From Clostridiales bacterium (lineage in GTDB: Bacteria; Bacillota; DSM-16504; Desulfitibacterales; JAICDB01), in the NCBI GenBank assembly GCA_020063565.1, contig JAICDB010000012.1:1-64000 (forward strand): a stretch of 64,000 bases of DNA, read 5' to 3'. This document shows, piece by piece, positions 17,948 through 26,377 of this stretch. The stretch's first letter is position 1. The number at the start of each line of letters is the position of its first letter. The notes under the pieces were generated by a model. It saw only the letters and a list, made by a program, of their open reading frames with translations, was not told the origin of the DNA and ran no database searches. A program made the position numbers and the translations under genes.

Positions 17948-18796
17948 ATGGAAGCCATAACAATACCAGCATATGCTAAGATTAATCTATTGCTTGACAT
18001 TGTGGGAAAAAGACAAGATGGGTACCATCTTCTGAAGACTGTAATGCAAAACCTTGCATTATGTGATTATATTTCATTAGAAAAAACTTCCTCTGGCATA
18101 GCAATTGAAACCACACATCCTGAACTGCCAACAGGAAGAGAAAATCTTGCTTATAAAGCAGCGGAAGTTTTTTTTAAATATACCGGAATTATTTCAGGAG
18201 TAAAAATATCCATTACAAAAAATATTCCTGTAGCCGCCGGCCTGGCAGGTGGAAGCAGTAATGCAGCAGCAGTATTAACCGGATTAAATACCATATATAA
18301 AACAGGTTTAACTCCTCATAAATTAGCCTCTTTGGGAGCAAGGCTGGGGGCTGATGTTCCCTTTTGTGTAATTGGGGGAACAGTTTTAGCTGAAGGAATA
18401 GGAGAAAAATTGACACTTTTGCCTTCGTTTCCACGTTTGCCTGTCGTTTTGGTAAAACCCGACTTTGGAGTTTCCACTGCGGCGGTTTATAGGAATTTTA
18501 ATTTAGAAAGTTTGCCGGAGAGAAAGACAGAAAAGACAATAGTTGCTTTCAAAGAGGAAAATTTTGAATTAGCATTAAATGATCTGGAAAATGTTCTGGA
18601 AACTGTTACATGTAAGATGCATCCTGAGGTTGCGGAAATTAAATTACAAATGCAACAATTGGGTTCAAGGGTATCTTTAATGTGTGGTAGTGGACCAACA
18701 GTATTTTGTATAGCGAAAAGTATGGACCATGCTGAAGAAATAGCCGCCCATTTTAAAAAGAAATACAGAGAGGTTTATGCTACATATACAATTTAG
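17948..18796 (+). CDS. ispE: 4-diphosphocytidyl-2-C-methyl-D-erythritol kinase
   Basis: IspE phosphorylates CDP-methylerythritol in the MEP isoprenoid pathway. The 282-aa GHMP kinase shows the AYAKINLLLDI start motif (8-18), the ATP-binding glycine loop PVAAGLAGGSSNAA (94-107) and the C-terminal GSGPTVFCIA motif (near 243). ATG 17948 follows AAAGGTG. A TATAAT at 17900-17905 is the likely -10. ispD and ispF of the same pathway lie about 31 kb downstream in this window. A GntR regulator follows after 11 bp and may be cotranscribed. Confidence 0.97.
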   Translation: MEAITIPAYAKINLLLDIVGKRQDGYHLLKTVMQNLALCDYISLEKTSSGIAIETTHPELPTGRENLAYKAAEVFFKYTGIISGVKISITKNIPVAAGLAGGSSNAAAVLTGLNTIYKTGLTPHKLASLGARLGADVPFCVIGGTVLAEGIGEKLTLLPSFPRLPVVLVKPDFGVSTAAVYRNFNLESLPERKTEKTIVAFKEENFELALNDLENVLETVTCKMHPEVAEIKLQMQQLGSRVSLMCGSGPTVFCIAKSMDHAEEIAAHFKKKYREVYATYTI

Positions 18797-18807
18797 GGGG
18801 AAATGAA

Positions 18808-19500
18808 ATGGCCAAACTTCAACCTTTAAAACTAAATAGTTATAAGCCTTTACGGGAAATAGTATTTGAGACATTAAGGACTGCAATTATAGATGGAACT
18901 CTTCAACCGGGCGAAAGGCTTATGGAAGTTCAGCTTGCAGAAGATCTTGGGGTAAGTAGAACACCGGTAAGGGAAGCAATTCGCAAACTGGAGTTAGAGG
19001 GATTTGTAGTTATGGTTCCCAGAAAAGGAGCATATGTTTCCAGTCTTTCTTTAAAGGATATTACCGATGTTTTTGAAATTAGAGCTTCTCTTGAGGCATT
19101 GGCTGCAGGACTTGCTGCCGAAAGAATTTCACCTGAAGAACTGGAAAAATTGGAAAGGCTGCTTGTCCAGGAAGCCGAATCAAGCAATAATGATGACCTG
19201 GATGCCATCATTAAATTTGATACGGAAATTCACGAGGTAATTTATACCGCCAGCAGAAATCACAAATTGGTAAATATAATTAATAATCTTCGAGAACAGA
19301 TTCAGAGATACCGTTCCACTTCTCTAACGTATCCGGGACGCATGAAAATAGCTTTAGATGAACACAAAAAAATAGTTGAGGCTATTTCTGCAAGAGATGT
19401 TAATAATGCTAGAAAACTGGCGCAAAAGCATATAGAAAGCGCTGAAAACAGCTTGATAGAACTGCTTAGTAACAATAAGGAATTAATAAAAAAAGAATGA
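18808..19500 (+). CDS. GntR-family transcriptional regulator (FadR/FCD subfamily)
   Basis: A 230-aa regulator. N-terminal winged HTH (about 15-80) with the GntR signature TAIIDGTLQPGERLMEVQLAEDLGVSRTPVREAIRKLE read over residues 28-66, then an all-helical FCD effector domain (about 90-220) with the D/H metal-ligand pattern (FDTEIHEVIYTAS). Ligand unknown; FCD domains bind carboxylic acids. It sits between ispE and a nucleotidyltransferase. ATG 18808 follows AGGGGGAAATGA. Confidence 0.9.
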   Translation: MAKLQPLKLNSYKPLREIVFETLRTAIIDGTLQPGERLMEVQLAEDLGVSRTPVREAIRKLELEGFVVMVPRKGAYVSSLSLKDITDVFEIRASLEALAAGLAAERISPEELEKLERLLVQEAESSNNDDLDAIIKFDTEIHEVIYTASRNHKLVNIINNLREQIQRYRSTSLTYPGRMKIALDEHKKIVEAISARDVNNARKLAQKHIESAENSLIELLSNNKELIKKE

Positions 19501-19569
19501 AATGCGGTATAAATACTCATGAAAATACCAATTATATAAGATATATTAATTGTAAGGGAGCTTTATCTT

Positions 19570-20337
19570 ATGAAAGTAGATGCAATTGTTATAGCTGGTG
19601 GGGAAATTAATGGTAATTTGCAAAATGAAAGCGGTGTAACAAATGAGGCTTTAATACCCATTGGTAATACGATAATGGTAGATTATGTTGTATCTGCACT
19701 TGAAAAAGCCCCCAGTGTGGATAAAATTGTAGTAGTTGGTCCCACGAAGGATTTAAAAAAATATTATGAAGAAACTAATACTATTATTCTTGTAGAGCCG
19801 GGTGCAACAGCAGTTGAAAGCGTCCTTAACGGTTTAAAGTATGTTTCTATGAATAAAAAGCTTTTAATATGTACAGGGGATATACCCCTTTTAACACCTG
19901 AAGCTGTGGAAGACTTCCTGTCAACCTGTAGCAGTAAGGAGGCAGACTTACATTATTCTATCGTTCCACAGGAAGTAAATGAGAAAAAATACCCGGATGT
20001 AAAAAGAACATATGTCAAATTAAAAGAAGGTACGTTTACAGGTGGTAATATTCTTTTGGTAAATCCGGGGATTATACATAGGTGTGCTGAAAAAGGAGAG
20101 GAACTTGTTCGTTTAAGGAAAAGCCCTTTAGCATTAAGTCGCTTAATCGGGTTCAGATTCATTTTAAAATTTCTTTTACATCTTTTAAGTCTTTCCGATA
20201 CGGAAGACAAGTTTTCAAAACTCCTGGGAATAAAGGGAGTGGGGATTATTTCCAATTACCCTGAAGTAGGAATAGATGTTGATAAACAAAGCGATCTGAT
20301 TCTCGTAAAAAAAGTTTTAGAAGAAAAGGTAAGTTAA
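19570..20337 (+). CDS. MobA-like NTP transferase domain protein
   Basis: A 255-aa nucleotidyltransferase-fold protein. It begins KVDAIVIAGGE, the start of a MobA/IspD-type nucleotide-binding loop, though the usual GxGTRM segment is replaced by INGNLQNESG; a GDIPLLTPEAV motif near 100 carries the metal aspartate. Substrate unknown. Clostridial genomes often keep such a gene beside purR, as here. ATG 19570 follows AAGGGAGC. A terminator follows. Confidence 0.8.
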   Translation: MKVDAIVIAGGEINGNLQNESGVTNEALIPIGNTIMVDYVVSALEKAPSVDKIVVVGPTKDLKKYYEETNTIILVEPGATAVESVLNGLKYVSMNKKLLICTGDIPLLTPEAVEDFLSTCSSKEADLHYSIVPQEVNEKKYPDVKRTYVKLKEGTFTGGNILLVNPGIIHRCAEKGEELVRLRKSPLALSRLIGFRFILKFLLHLLSLSDTEDKFSKLLGIKGVGIISNYPEVGIDVDKQSDLILVKKVLEEKVS

Positions 20338-20340
20338 GTG

Positions 20341-20372
20341 AGCGCTCCGAAAGAAGGGGCGCTTATTTTTCT
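20341..20372 (+). terminator. Terminator after the NTP-transferase gene
   Basis: Stem AGCGCTCC (20341-20348) / GGGGCGCT (20356-20363) with one G-T pair, followed by TATTTTT. Confidence 0.82.
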
Positions 20373-20442
20373 TGGTATTCAATCACTACTTTAAAAAGTG
20401 CACCCGTATTCCCAAAGGGCATGAAACTATGAAAGAAAACTT

Positions 20443-20471
20443 TTGCTTTTTAGGTAGCATTAACTTATACT
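20443..20471 (+). promoter_or_regulatory. Sigma-A promoter of purR
   Basis: TTGCTT (20443-20448), 17-bp spacer, TATACT (20466-20471), about 60 bp upstream of the purR start. Confidence 0.65.
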
Positions 20472-20531
20472 AAGGTGTGAATAATAAATACTAATTTATA
20501 AATAATATTCGGGTTTAAGGAGTGTTTCACA

Positions 20532-21353
20532 ATGGAAAAATTCAGGCGGAGTGAAAGGCTGGCAATTATGGGAAAATTGCTGGCAGAGAGTCCTGGAAAG
20601 TTATTTCCTTTAAGATATTTTGAAGATTTATTTGGAACGGCAAAGTCAACAATTAGTGAAGATATCACACTTATGAAGCAATCCTTTGAAAGACTTAATC
20701 AAGGTACACTGGTAACTGTAGCTGGAGCTGCAGGAGGGGTGAAATTTTGTCCTTATTGCTCTAAAAACTTTATCGAGTCGACTTTAAAAGAAATGGCTCT
20801 AAAACTTTCTGACCCTTCCAGAATTCTTCCGGGCAGTTATCTTTACCTGTCTGATATAATATTTAACCCTTATATAGCTGGCCAAATAGGACAGATTTTT
20901 GCTACGATTTTCAAAGATAAGGAGCCGGATTATATTGTAACTATCGAAACTAAGGGAATTCCCCTTGCTCTAATGACTGCCAGGGCGTTCAACGTTCCAC
21001 TTGTTATCATCCGAGATGAAAACAGGGTTACAGAAGGTTCATCTGTCAATATCAACTATATTTCCGGTTCTCGCGGTGAAATTGAAACCATGTCCCTGGC
21101 GCGGAGAGCGCTTCCCAATGATTCTTCAGTAATTATTATTGATGATTTTATGAAAGGTGGAGGAACTACCCGGGGAATGCTAGATATGATGCAAGAATTT
21201 AATGCAAAGGTTTTGGGTATTGGAATTTTTATTGCAACTGCTCTTCCGGAACAAAAGCTGGTGGAAGATTACCGCCATTTATTAGAATTAAAAGATGTTG
21301 ATCAAAAATCTAAAAAAATAAGTATTGAACCCGTATTAAATTGGTTAAATTAG
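20532..21353 (+). CDS. purR: Pur operon repressor PurR (PRPP-responsive)
   Basis: 273 aa with an N-terminal winged HTH (about 1-73, RRSERLAIMGKLLAESPGKLF) and a C-terminal phosphoribosyltransferase-fold domain with the PRPP loop VIIIDDFMKGGGTTRG (about 200-215). PurR represses purine genes and is relieved by PRPP. No PurBox pair was recognised upstream of genes in this window. It is followed by spoVG, as in many Firmicutes. ATG 20532 follows AAGGAG. Confidence 0.95.
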   Translation: MEKFRRSERLAIMGKLLAESPGKLFPLRYFEDLFGTAKSTISEDITLMKQSFERLNQGTLVTVAGAAGGVKFCPYCSKNFIESTLKEMALKLSDPSRILPGSYLYLSDIIFNPYIAGQIGQIFATIFKDKEPDYIVTIETKGIPLALMTARAFNVPLVIIRDENRVTEGSSVNINYISGSRGEIETMSLARRALPNDSSVIIIDDFMKGGGTTRGMLDMMQEFNAKVLGIGIFIATALPEQKLVEDYRHLLELKDVDQKSKKISIEPVLNWLN

Positions 21354-21435
21354 GATAAAGGTTATAAAGTAAAAAAGATTTGAAAAAAGGGTTTAAAAAT
21401 TTAGACTTTTGGTTAAAAATATATGTGGAAAAAGC

Positions 21436-21460
21436 AGGAATTTAATAATGGATGCAGAAT
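21436..21460 (+). promoter_or_regulatory. Sigma-H-type promoter upstream of spoVG
   Basis: AGGAATT (21436-21442, consensus AGGANNT) and GAAT (21457-21460) are separated by 14 bp, matching the sigma-H pattern. The promoter ends 47 bp upstream of the spoVG GTG; spoVG is a classical sigma-H gene in Bacillus, and sigH itself is in this window. Confidence 0.7.
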
Positions 21461-21507
21461 ACGACAATATACTTATTTTCGACTGGCTTAAGAAGGGTGG
21501 TGAAGGT

Positions 21508-21762
21508 GTGAATATTACAGATGTTCGCATTCGCAAAATTAATCAGGAAGGCAAAATGAGAGCAATAGTTTCAGTAACATTAGATGATTCATTTGTAATT
21601 CACGACGTAAAGGTAATTGAAGGGCAAAATGGTTTGTTTGTGGCTATGCCAAGTCGCAAGACTCCTAGCGGTGAATATAGAGATATAGCACATCCCATTT
21701 GCTCTGATGCGCGTGAGATTATTCAAAACGCTGTTTTAAAAGCATATGAAGAAGTTGTATAA
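21508..21762 (+). CDS. spoVG: Septation/stage V sporulation regulator SpoVG
   Basis: An 84-aa nucleic-acid-binding protein with typical SpoVG sequence: [10 protein letters not shown] at the start, ALVSVTLDD-like [21 protein letters not shown], then the conserved [20 protein letters not shown] near 50-69. I start at GTG 21508, which gives the family N-terminus and has GGGTGG 7 nt upstream; the longer in-frame reading from 21409 has no family resemblance and would overlap the sigma-H promoter. Followed by a terminator, so monocistronic. Confidence 0.93.
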   Translation: MNITDVRIRKINQEGKMRAIVSVTLDDSFVIHDVKVIEGQNGLFVAMPSRKTPSGEYRDIAHPICSDAREIIQNAVLKAYEEVV

Positions 21763-21777
21763 TGGTAGACTATAACA

Positions 21778-21810
21778 AAGGAGCTCTCCAAGGTGAAGCT
21801 CCTTTTTTAT
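21778..21810 (+). terminator. Terminator after spoVG
   Basis: Stem AAGGAGCT (21778-21785) / AGCTCCTT (21797-21804) followed by a T-run. Confidence 0.9.
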
Positions 21811-21864
21811 TTAATACTTTCACCAACATATGGAATACTAGTTATAATGTTCTTATAAATTTTT

Positions 21865-21894
21865 TTAACACTTTTAGCAGGAAAAACGTATAGT
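21865..21894 (+). promoter_or_regulatory. Sigma-A promoter of glmU-prs
   Basis: TTAACA (21865-21870), 18-bp spacer, TATAGT (21889-21894), upstream of the AAGGAGGAG site of glmU. Confidence 0.6.
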
Positions 21895-21957
21895 TTTGTA
21901 AAAGTCAAATACCTTTAGAGATAAAGTTAAAGCTTTAAGGAGGAGTAAAGTTATTTT

Positions 21958-23340
21958 ATGAATAATACAGCAGCAGTTATTTTAGCGGCAGGTAAAGGTA
22001 CAAGAATGCGTTCGAAAACACCTAAAGTACTTCACAAGGTGGCTGGCAAACCGCTTGTTTGGCATGTAATTAATGCAGCTCAAGGTGCGGGAGTAAAGGA
22101 AGTAGTTGTGGTGGTGGGGCATGGCGCTGAAGGTGTAAAAAATACATTGGGAGAGGGTATAAAATTTGCATTACAATCAGAACAGTTGGGGACAGCTCAT
22201 GCAGTGATGCAAGCCAAAGATGTCTTATCTCCCGAAATAGAAAATGTCATGGTGCTGTGCGGTGATACCCCTTTATTAGAAGCAGTTACACTTGAAAAAT
22301 TAATCCAGACTCACCTTGCAAAAAAAGCTGCTTGTACTATCCTTTCAGCTCAAGTAACTAATCCAACCGGTTACGGCAGAATTATTCGTGGTGATGGTGG
22401 GAAAGTATTGAAAATTGTAGAAGAAAAAGATGCTGATGAAAGTCAAAAAGCAATTAAAGAAATAAATTCAGGCACGTACTGCTTTACAAAAAATGAGCTT
22501 TTTAAGGCGCTTGCAAAAATTACTCCCGATAATGCCCAAGGAGAATATTACTTGACTGATGTTATCTCCGTATTAAGTGATGATAATTTGGGGGTTTTCT
22601 CATGTATAGCAGATAACCCTAAGGAAATACAAGGAGTAAATGATAGAGTACATCTCGCAGCGGCAGAAAAAGTACTGCGTATGCGTAAAAATATTGCCCT
22701 CATGCAAAATGGGGTTACTCTCATTGACCCCGATACAACATATATAGATTACGATGTAGAAATTGGACCTGATACTACCATTTATCCTTTTACGTTATTG
22801 CAAGGAGATGTAACAATAGGAGCCGATTGTGAAATAGGTCCTTCTACAACATTAAAAAATACTTCAGTTGGGGAAAATACTACAATAACAAGGTCTGTTG
22901 TTATAGACAGCAATATAGGAAGCGGTTGCTCAGTTGGCCCCTTTGCCTACTTGCGACCCGGCACTGTTTTACGTCAGGATGTAAAAATCGGAGATTTTGT
23001 GGAGGTTAAAAAATCAGATATTGATGATGGCAGTAAAGTTCCCCATTTAAGTTATATAGGTGATTCTACAATTGGTAAAAATGTAAATGTAGGAGCCGGT
23101 ACCATCACCTGTAATTATGATGGAAAAAACAAGTGGCCAACAGTTATAGAAGATGGGGCATTTATAGGTAGTAATACAAACCTGGTTGCTCCCGTTAAAG
23201 TAGGTAAAAATTCAGTTATAGGGGCAGGCTCTACCATCACAAAGGATATACCTCAAAATTCCCTGGCTATAGCAAGGCAAAAACAGAAAAATATTTTAGA
23301 TTGGAAGAAAAAGAATAAAAAAGAATGCAGGGATTTGTAG
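21958..23340 (+). CDS. glmU: Bifunctional GlcNAc-1-phosphate uridyltransferase / glucosamine-1-phosphate acetyltransferase
   Basis: 460 aa, makes UDP-GlcNAc for peptidoglycan in two steps. The N-terminal pyrophosphorylase has LAAGKGTRMRSKTPKVLH (10-27) and the C-terminal half is a left-handed beta-helix of hexapeptide repeats (about 255-440) with the acetyltransferase signature PHLSYIGDSTIG and NYDGKNKW. ATG 21958 follows AAGGAGGAG. prs lies 60 bp downstream, the usual Firmicutes arrangement glmU-prs. Confidence 0.98.
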   Translation: MNNTAAVILAAGKGTRMRSKTPKVLHKVAGKPLVWHVINAAQGAGVKEVVVVVGHGAEGVKNTLGEGIKFALQSEQLGTAHAVMQAKDVLSPEIENVMVLCGDTPLLEAVTLEKLIQTHLAKKAACTILSAQVTNPTGYGRIIRGDGGKVLKIVEEKDADESQKAIKEINSGTYCFTKNELFKALAKITPDNAQGEYYLTDVISVLSDDNLGVFSCIADNPKEIQGVNDRVHLAAAEKVLRMRKNIALMQNGVTLIDPDTTYIDYDVEIGPDTTIYPFTLLQGDVTIGADCEIGPSTTLKNTSVGENTTITRSVVIDSNIGSGCSVGPFAYLRPGTVLRQDVKIGDFVEVKKSDIDDGSKVPHLSYIGDSTIGKNVNVGAGTITCNYDGKNKWPTVIEDGAFIGSNTNLVAPVKVGKNSVIGAGSTITKDIPQNSLAIARQKQKNILDWKKKNKKECRDL

Positions 23341-23400
23341 AATAATGTAGAATAAAATTGTTTTGTGTGAATTGTGGATATTTTTTGGGAGGTTTGTTTC

Positions 23401-24348
23401 ATGTCTATGTCCAATAAAAAACTGAAAATCTTCTCCTGTAATGCAAATAAGATTCTGGCAGAAGAAATATCACAATATTTAGGGGTTCCTCTTGGTCAAG
23501 CTGAAGTAAGTCATTTTAAGGATGGGGAAATAAGTATAGCTATTGACGAAAGTGTGAGGGGGGCTGATGTCTTTGTAATTCAGCCTACCTGTTATCCTGT
23601 TAATGAAAATCTTATGGAACTCTTAATTATGATAGATGCCTTAAAAAGGGCATCAGCAAGTAGAATAACAGCGGTTATACCCTATTATGGATATGCTAGG
23701 CAGGAAAGAAAATCAAAACCCAGGGATCCAATTTCTGCAAAGCTTGTGGCAAATTTAATAACTGCAGCCGGAGCAAGCAGGGTAATTGCAATGGATTTAC
23801 ATGCCAATGCAATTCAGGGCTTTTTTGATATTCCCTTTGATCACCTTTTAGGAGTACCAATCTTAGCTGAGTATTATAAAAACCTTGAACTGAGGGATCT
23901 GGTAGTGGTTTCTCCTGATATCGGCGGTGTTACCAGGGCGAGGGATTTAGCACAGAGATTGGGTTGTGAAATTGCAATTGTGGACAAGCGCCGACCTGCT
24001 CCGAATGTTGCGGAAATAATGAATCTGGTAGGTAATGTAAAGGATAAAACAGTTATAATGACTGATGATATAATTGATACTGCAGGCACAATTACAAATG
24101 GAGCACAGGCTCTTATAGACAGGGGGGCTAAGAAAGTACTTGCCTGCTGTACACACGCTGTTCTTTCGGGACCGGCAATTGAGAGAATAGAAAACTCCCC
24201 CATAGAAGAACTGGTTGCCACAAATACAATACCTCTACCGGCAGAAAAACGGCTTGAAAAGATAAAGGTCCTTTCAGTTGCACCATTACTGGGAGAAGCT
24301 ATCATTAGAATCCATGAGGATTTATCTGTGAGTAAGCTTTTCGATTAA
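23401..24348 (+). CDS. prs: Ribose-phosphate pyrophosphokinase (PRPP synthetase)
   Basis: 315-aa class I enzyme forming PRPP from ribose-5-phosphate and ATP. Visible: the DGE(I/L) and [13 protein letters not shown]/catalytic segments and the PRPP-binding loop [14 protein letters not shown] (about 218-231). ATG 23401 is preceded by GGGAGG; an upstream in-frame start (23374) would extend across it. PRPP is the effector of the PurR encoded 2 kb upstream. Confidence 0.98.
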   Translation: MSMSNKKLKIFSCNANKILAEEISQYLGVPLGQAEVSHFKDGEISIAIDESVRGADVFVIQPTCYPVNENLMELLIMIDALKRASASRITAVIPYYGYARQERKSKPRDPISAKLVANLITAAGASRVIAMDLHANAIQGFFDIPFDHLLGVPILAEYYKNLELRDLVVVSPDIGGVTRARDLAQRLGCEIAIVDKRRPAPNVAEIMNLVGNVKDKTVIMTDDIIDTAGTITNGAQALIDRGAKKVLACCTHAVLSGPAIERIENSPIEELVATNTIPLPAEKRLEKIKVLSVAPLLGEAIIRIHEDLSVSKLFD

Positions 24349-24370
24349 TTTTAGCTTAAAGCATTTAAAC

Positions 24371-24399
24371 TTGTTCACAGTTTCCAATTATGCTAAAAT
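24371..24399 (+). promoter_or_regulatory. Sigma-A promoter of ctc/rplY
   Basis: TTGTTC (24371-24376), 17-bp spacer, TAAAAT (24394-24399), about 40 bp before the gene. Confidence 0.6.
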
Positions 24400-24436
24400 A
24401 ATATAAGTGTATTATTGGAGGAAGGAGTGAATACAT

Positions 24437-25051
24437 ATGGAAGCGGCACAACTGAAAGCAGAGATTCGCCAAAATACAGGCAAAGGTAACGCTAATAAAT
24501 TGCGTAAAGAAGGCTTTGTACCAGCTGTTTTTTATGGTAAGGAAATTGGAAGTAAAGGAATAAAGGTTAAAAGCAATGAATTAGAAAAGCTAATTAACAG
24601 ATATGGTGAGAACGCATTAGTTAAGCTGGTTGTGGAAGAAGATGGCGCTGAACAGGAATACACAACCTTAATTAGAGAAATACAAAGACACCCAATAAAA
24701 GATGAGATTACCCATGTTGACTTTAACCAGATTTCCATGAAGCACAAGCTGGATACTACTGTAGCTGTACACCTTGTTGGAGAAGCCAAAGGTGTTAAGG
24801 ATGGCGGCATATTGCAGCATGGCGCCAGGGAAATAGATATCAGGTGTCTGCCTATTAACATACCTGAACATGTAGAGGCAGATATCTCTGACTTAGGTAT
24901 CGGAGATAACCTCACAGTTGCAGATTTAGACCTGGGTGAAGGTATTGAAATTTTAAGTGAAGAAGACACCATTTTGGCTACAGTAATAGCGCCTACTCTT
25001 GAAGCAGAAAAAGCTGAAGGTGAAGAACAACCTGCTGCAGAAGAAGAATAG
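24437..25051 (+). CDS. rplY: Ribosomal protein bL25, general stress protein Ctc form
   Basis: 204 aa: N-terminal L25 domain (about 1-90), which binds 5S rRNA, and C-terminal TL5/Ctc beta domain (about 98-185), followed by an acidic tail EAEKAEGEEQPAAEEE. The two-domain Ctc form is standard in Firmicutes. ATG 24437 follows TTGGAGGAAGGAG. pth follows downstream as in Bacillus, here separated by a terminator and a small reading frame. Confidence 0.96.
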   Translation: MEAAQLKAEIRQNTGKGNANKLRKEGFVPAVFYGKEIGSKGIKVKSNELEKLINRYGENALVKLVVEEDGAEQEYTTLIREIQRHPIKDEITHVDFNQISMKHKLDTTVAVHLVGEAKGVKDGGILQHGAREIDIRCLPINIPEHVEADISDLGIGDNLTVADLDLGEGIEILSEEDTILATVIAPTLEAEKAEGEEQPAAEEE

Positions 25052-25058
25052 TCTTAAG

Positions 25059-25092
25059 AATCCCCCGCGGACGATCCACGGGGGATTTTTGA
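25059..25092 (+). terminator. Terminator after rplY
   Basis: Stem AATCCCCCGCGG (25059-25070) / CCACGGGGGATT (25076-25087), loop ACGAT, then TTTTT. Confidence 0.93.
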
Positions 25093-25161
25093 TGTGTATA
25101 ATTCCCCCGCCATGGCGCAAATACTATAATGAAATTCTAAGGGTTGCGGGGGTTTTAGTTT

Positions 25162-25367
25162 ATGAAAAAATCTAACAAAGATGTGTTAAGAGAAGTAACC
25201 TTTGCGGCCTGTGGTCGAGGTTTATGCTTGGAAAGGCTTTAGAAGAACAAGAATTAAAAAGAGAATCAAAAATAGCCATTTGGGGTGGTAATATATATGT
25301 AGTTTCTGCTATACTGATTTATGTTCTGGTAAGTATCTATCCAATCATTAGTCCACTATTAGATTAA
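25162..25367 (+). pseudogene. Small membrane-protein gene, possibly frameshifted
   Basis: The 347-bp rplY-pth gap holds two short frames. One starts at ATG 25162 behind GGGGG (25148-25152) and stops at 25240 after 26 codons (MKKSNKDVLREVTFAACGRG...). The other starts at ATG 25224 in another frame and encodes 47 aa ending at 25367, with a hydrophobic segment GNIYVVSAILIYVLVSIY; its own ribosome site is poor. A -10-like TATAAT lies at 25125-25130. The first start and the second body would form one ~65-aa single-pass protein if one frameshift were corrected. Family not recognised; the two frames may also be unrelated. Confidence 0.4.
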
Positions 25368-25398
25368 AATGATTAAAAAAGTTCAGGAGAGATAGATT

Positions 25399-25965
25399 AT
25401 GAAAATGATAGTAGGGTTGGGAAATCCGGGGAAAAAATATGAAGCCACAAGACATAATGCAGGATTCATGGCTCTTGATTTTTTGGGGGATGAATTGGGA
25501 GTAAGTATTGAAAAACAGAAGGAAAAAGCTCTAATTGCTGAAACTCATTATGAAGGTCAAAAAGTTATACTTGTTAAACCCCAAACATATATGAATTTAA
25601 GTGGTGAGGCCGTTGAGCCTTTAAGAAAGTTTTTTAAGATTTCCTCCGAGGATATCATTGTTATCTACGATGATCTTGATTTAGATTTAGGAAGAATTAG
25701 AATTCGTCCAAAGGGAGGAACAGGTGGGCATAATGGAGTATCTTCTATTATTAATTCCCTTGGAACAAGGGAGTTTAACCGCTTAAGGATAGGGATTGGC
25801 AGACCTCCTGAAGGGATGGATCCTGTTGACTATGTCTTAGGTATATTTAGTGAAGAAGAAAGTAAGATAATTACAGAGGTACTTCCCAAAGTAGCAGAGG
25901 CAGTGAAGGAATTTATCATATCCTCAGATATAGAAAAAATTATGAACAAGTATAATTCCCGGTAA
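25399..25965 (+). CDS. pth: Peptidyl-tRNA hydrolase
   Basis: 188 aa; releases tRNA from stalled peptidyl-tRNA. Signature VGLGNPGKKYEATRHNAG at 5-22 with the catalytic histidine H19, PQTYMNLSGE near 65, and DDLDLDLGRIRIRPKGGTGGHNG near 93-115. ATG 25399 follows TTCAGGAGAG. It is followed closely by a membrane protein gene and mfd, an order known from Firmicutes (pth-mfd). Confidence 0.98.
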   Translation: MKMIVGLGNPGKKYEATRHNAGFMALDFLGDELGVSIEKQKEKALIAETHYEGQKVILVKPQTYMNLSGEAVEPLRKFFKISSEDIIVIYDDLDLDLGRIRIRPKGGTGGHNGVSSIINSLGTREFNRLRIGIGRPPEGMDPVDYVLGIFSEEESKIITEVLPKVAEAVKEFIISSDIEKIMNKYNSR

Positions 25966-25975
25966 GGAGATTTGT

Positions 25976-26377
25976 ATGAGCTTTATTATGGTTGGTCTCT
26001 TAGTTTCTCTGATAGCGTGGTTAGTTAACCGTTATTTTGTTATAAATTTGGGTTCAGCAGGTCTTATAGCCGTAGCGCCAATTCTTGAAGAAGTATTAAA
26101 AACCGGAGGGGCCGTGCTTTTAGGTGCGGATATTTTTTTTGTTCATGCATTTTTTGGTGCTGCAGAGGCGGTAATTGATATTAACACCGGTGCTCATAGC
26201 AAAAGTGCAGGAATCTTAAGCTTTTTGGGCCACCTCTTATTTGGTTACCTGGCCGCAGTTGCTTATCATATCGCAAATATCTGGTGGGCGCTAATTGCGG
26301 GAATAGTGGTCCATATTCTTTGGAATTTTTCCATAGTATTATTAGTAAGTATGAGAAATAAAGGTGATTTACAATGA
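25976..26377 (+). CDS. PrsW/CPBP-like putative intramembrane protease
   Basis: A 133-aa protein with four hydrophobic segments. Polar motifs lie at places typical of intramembrane metalloproteases: PILEEVLKTGG (EExxK, about 36-46), HAFFGAAEAV (H-x6-E), GHLLFGY and VVHILWN. This resembles a compact PrsW/CPBP-type core, but shorter than PrsW. Substrate unknown. It starts 10 bp after pth and its end overlaps the mfd start by 4 nt, so the three are translationally coupled. Family assignment is moderate. Confidence 0.7.
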   Translation: MSFIMVGLLVSLIAWLVNRYFVINLGSAGLIAVAPILEEVLKTGGAVLLGADIFFVHAFFGAAEAVIDINTGAHSKSAGILSFLGHLLFGYLAAVAYHIANIWWALIAGIVVHILWNFSIVLLVSMRNKGDLQ

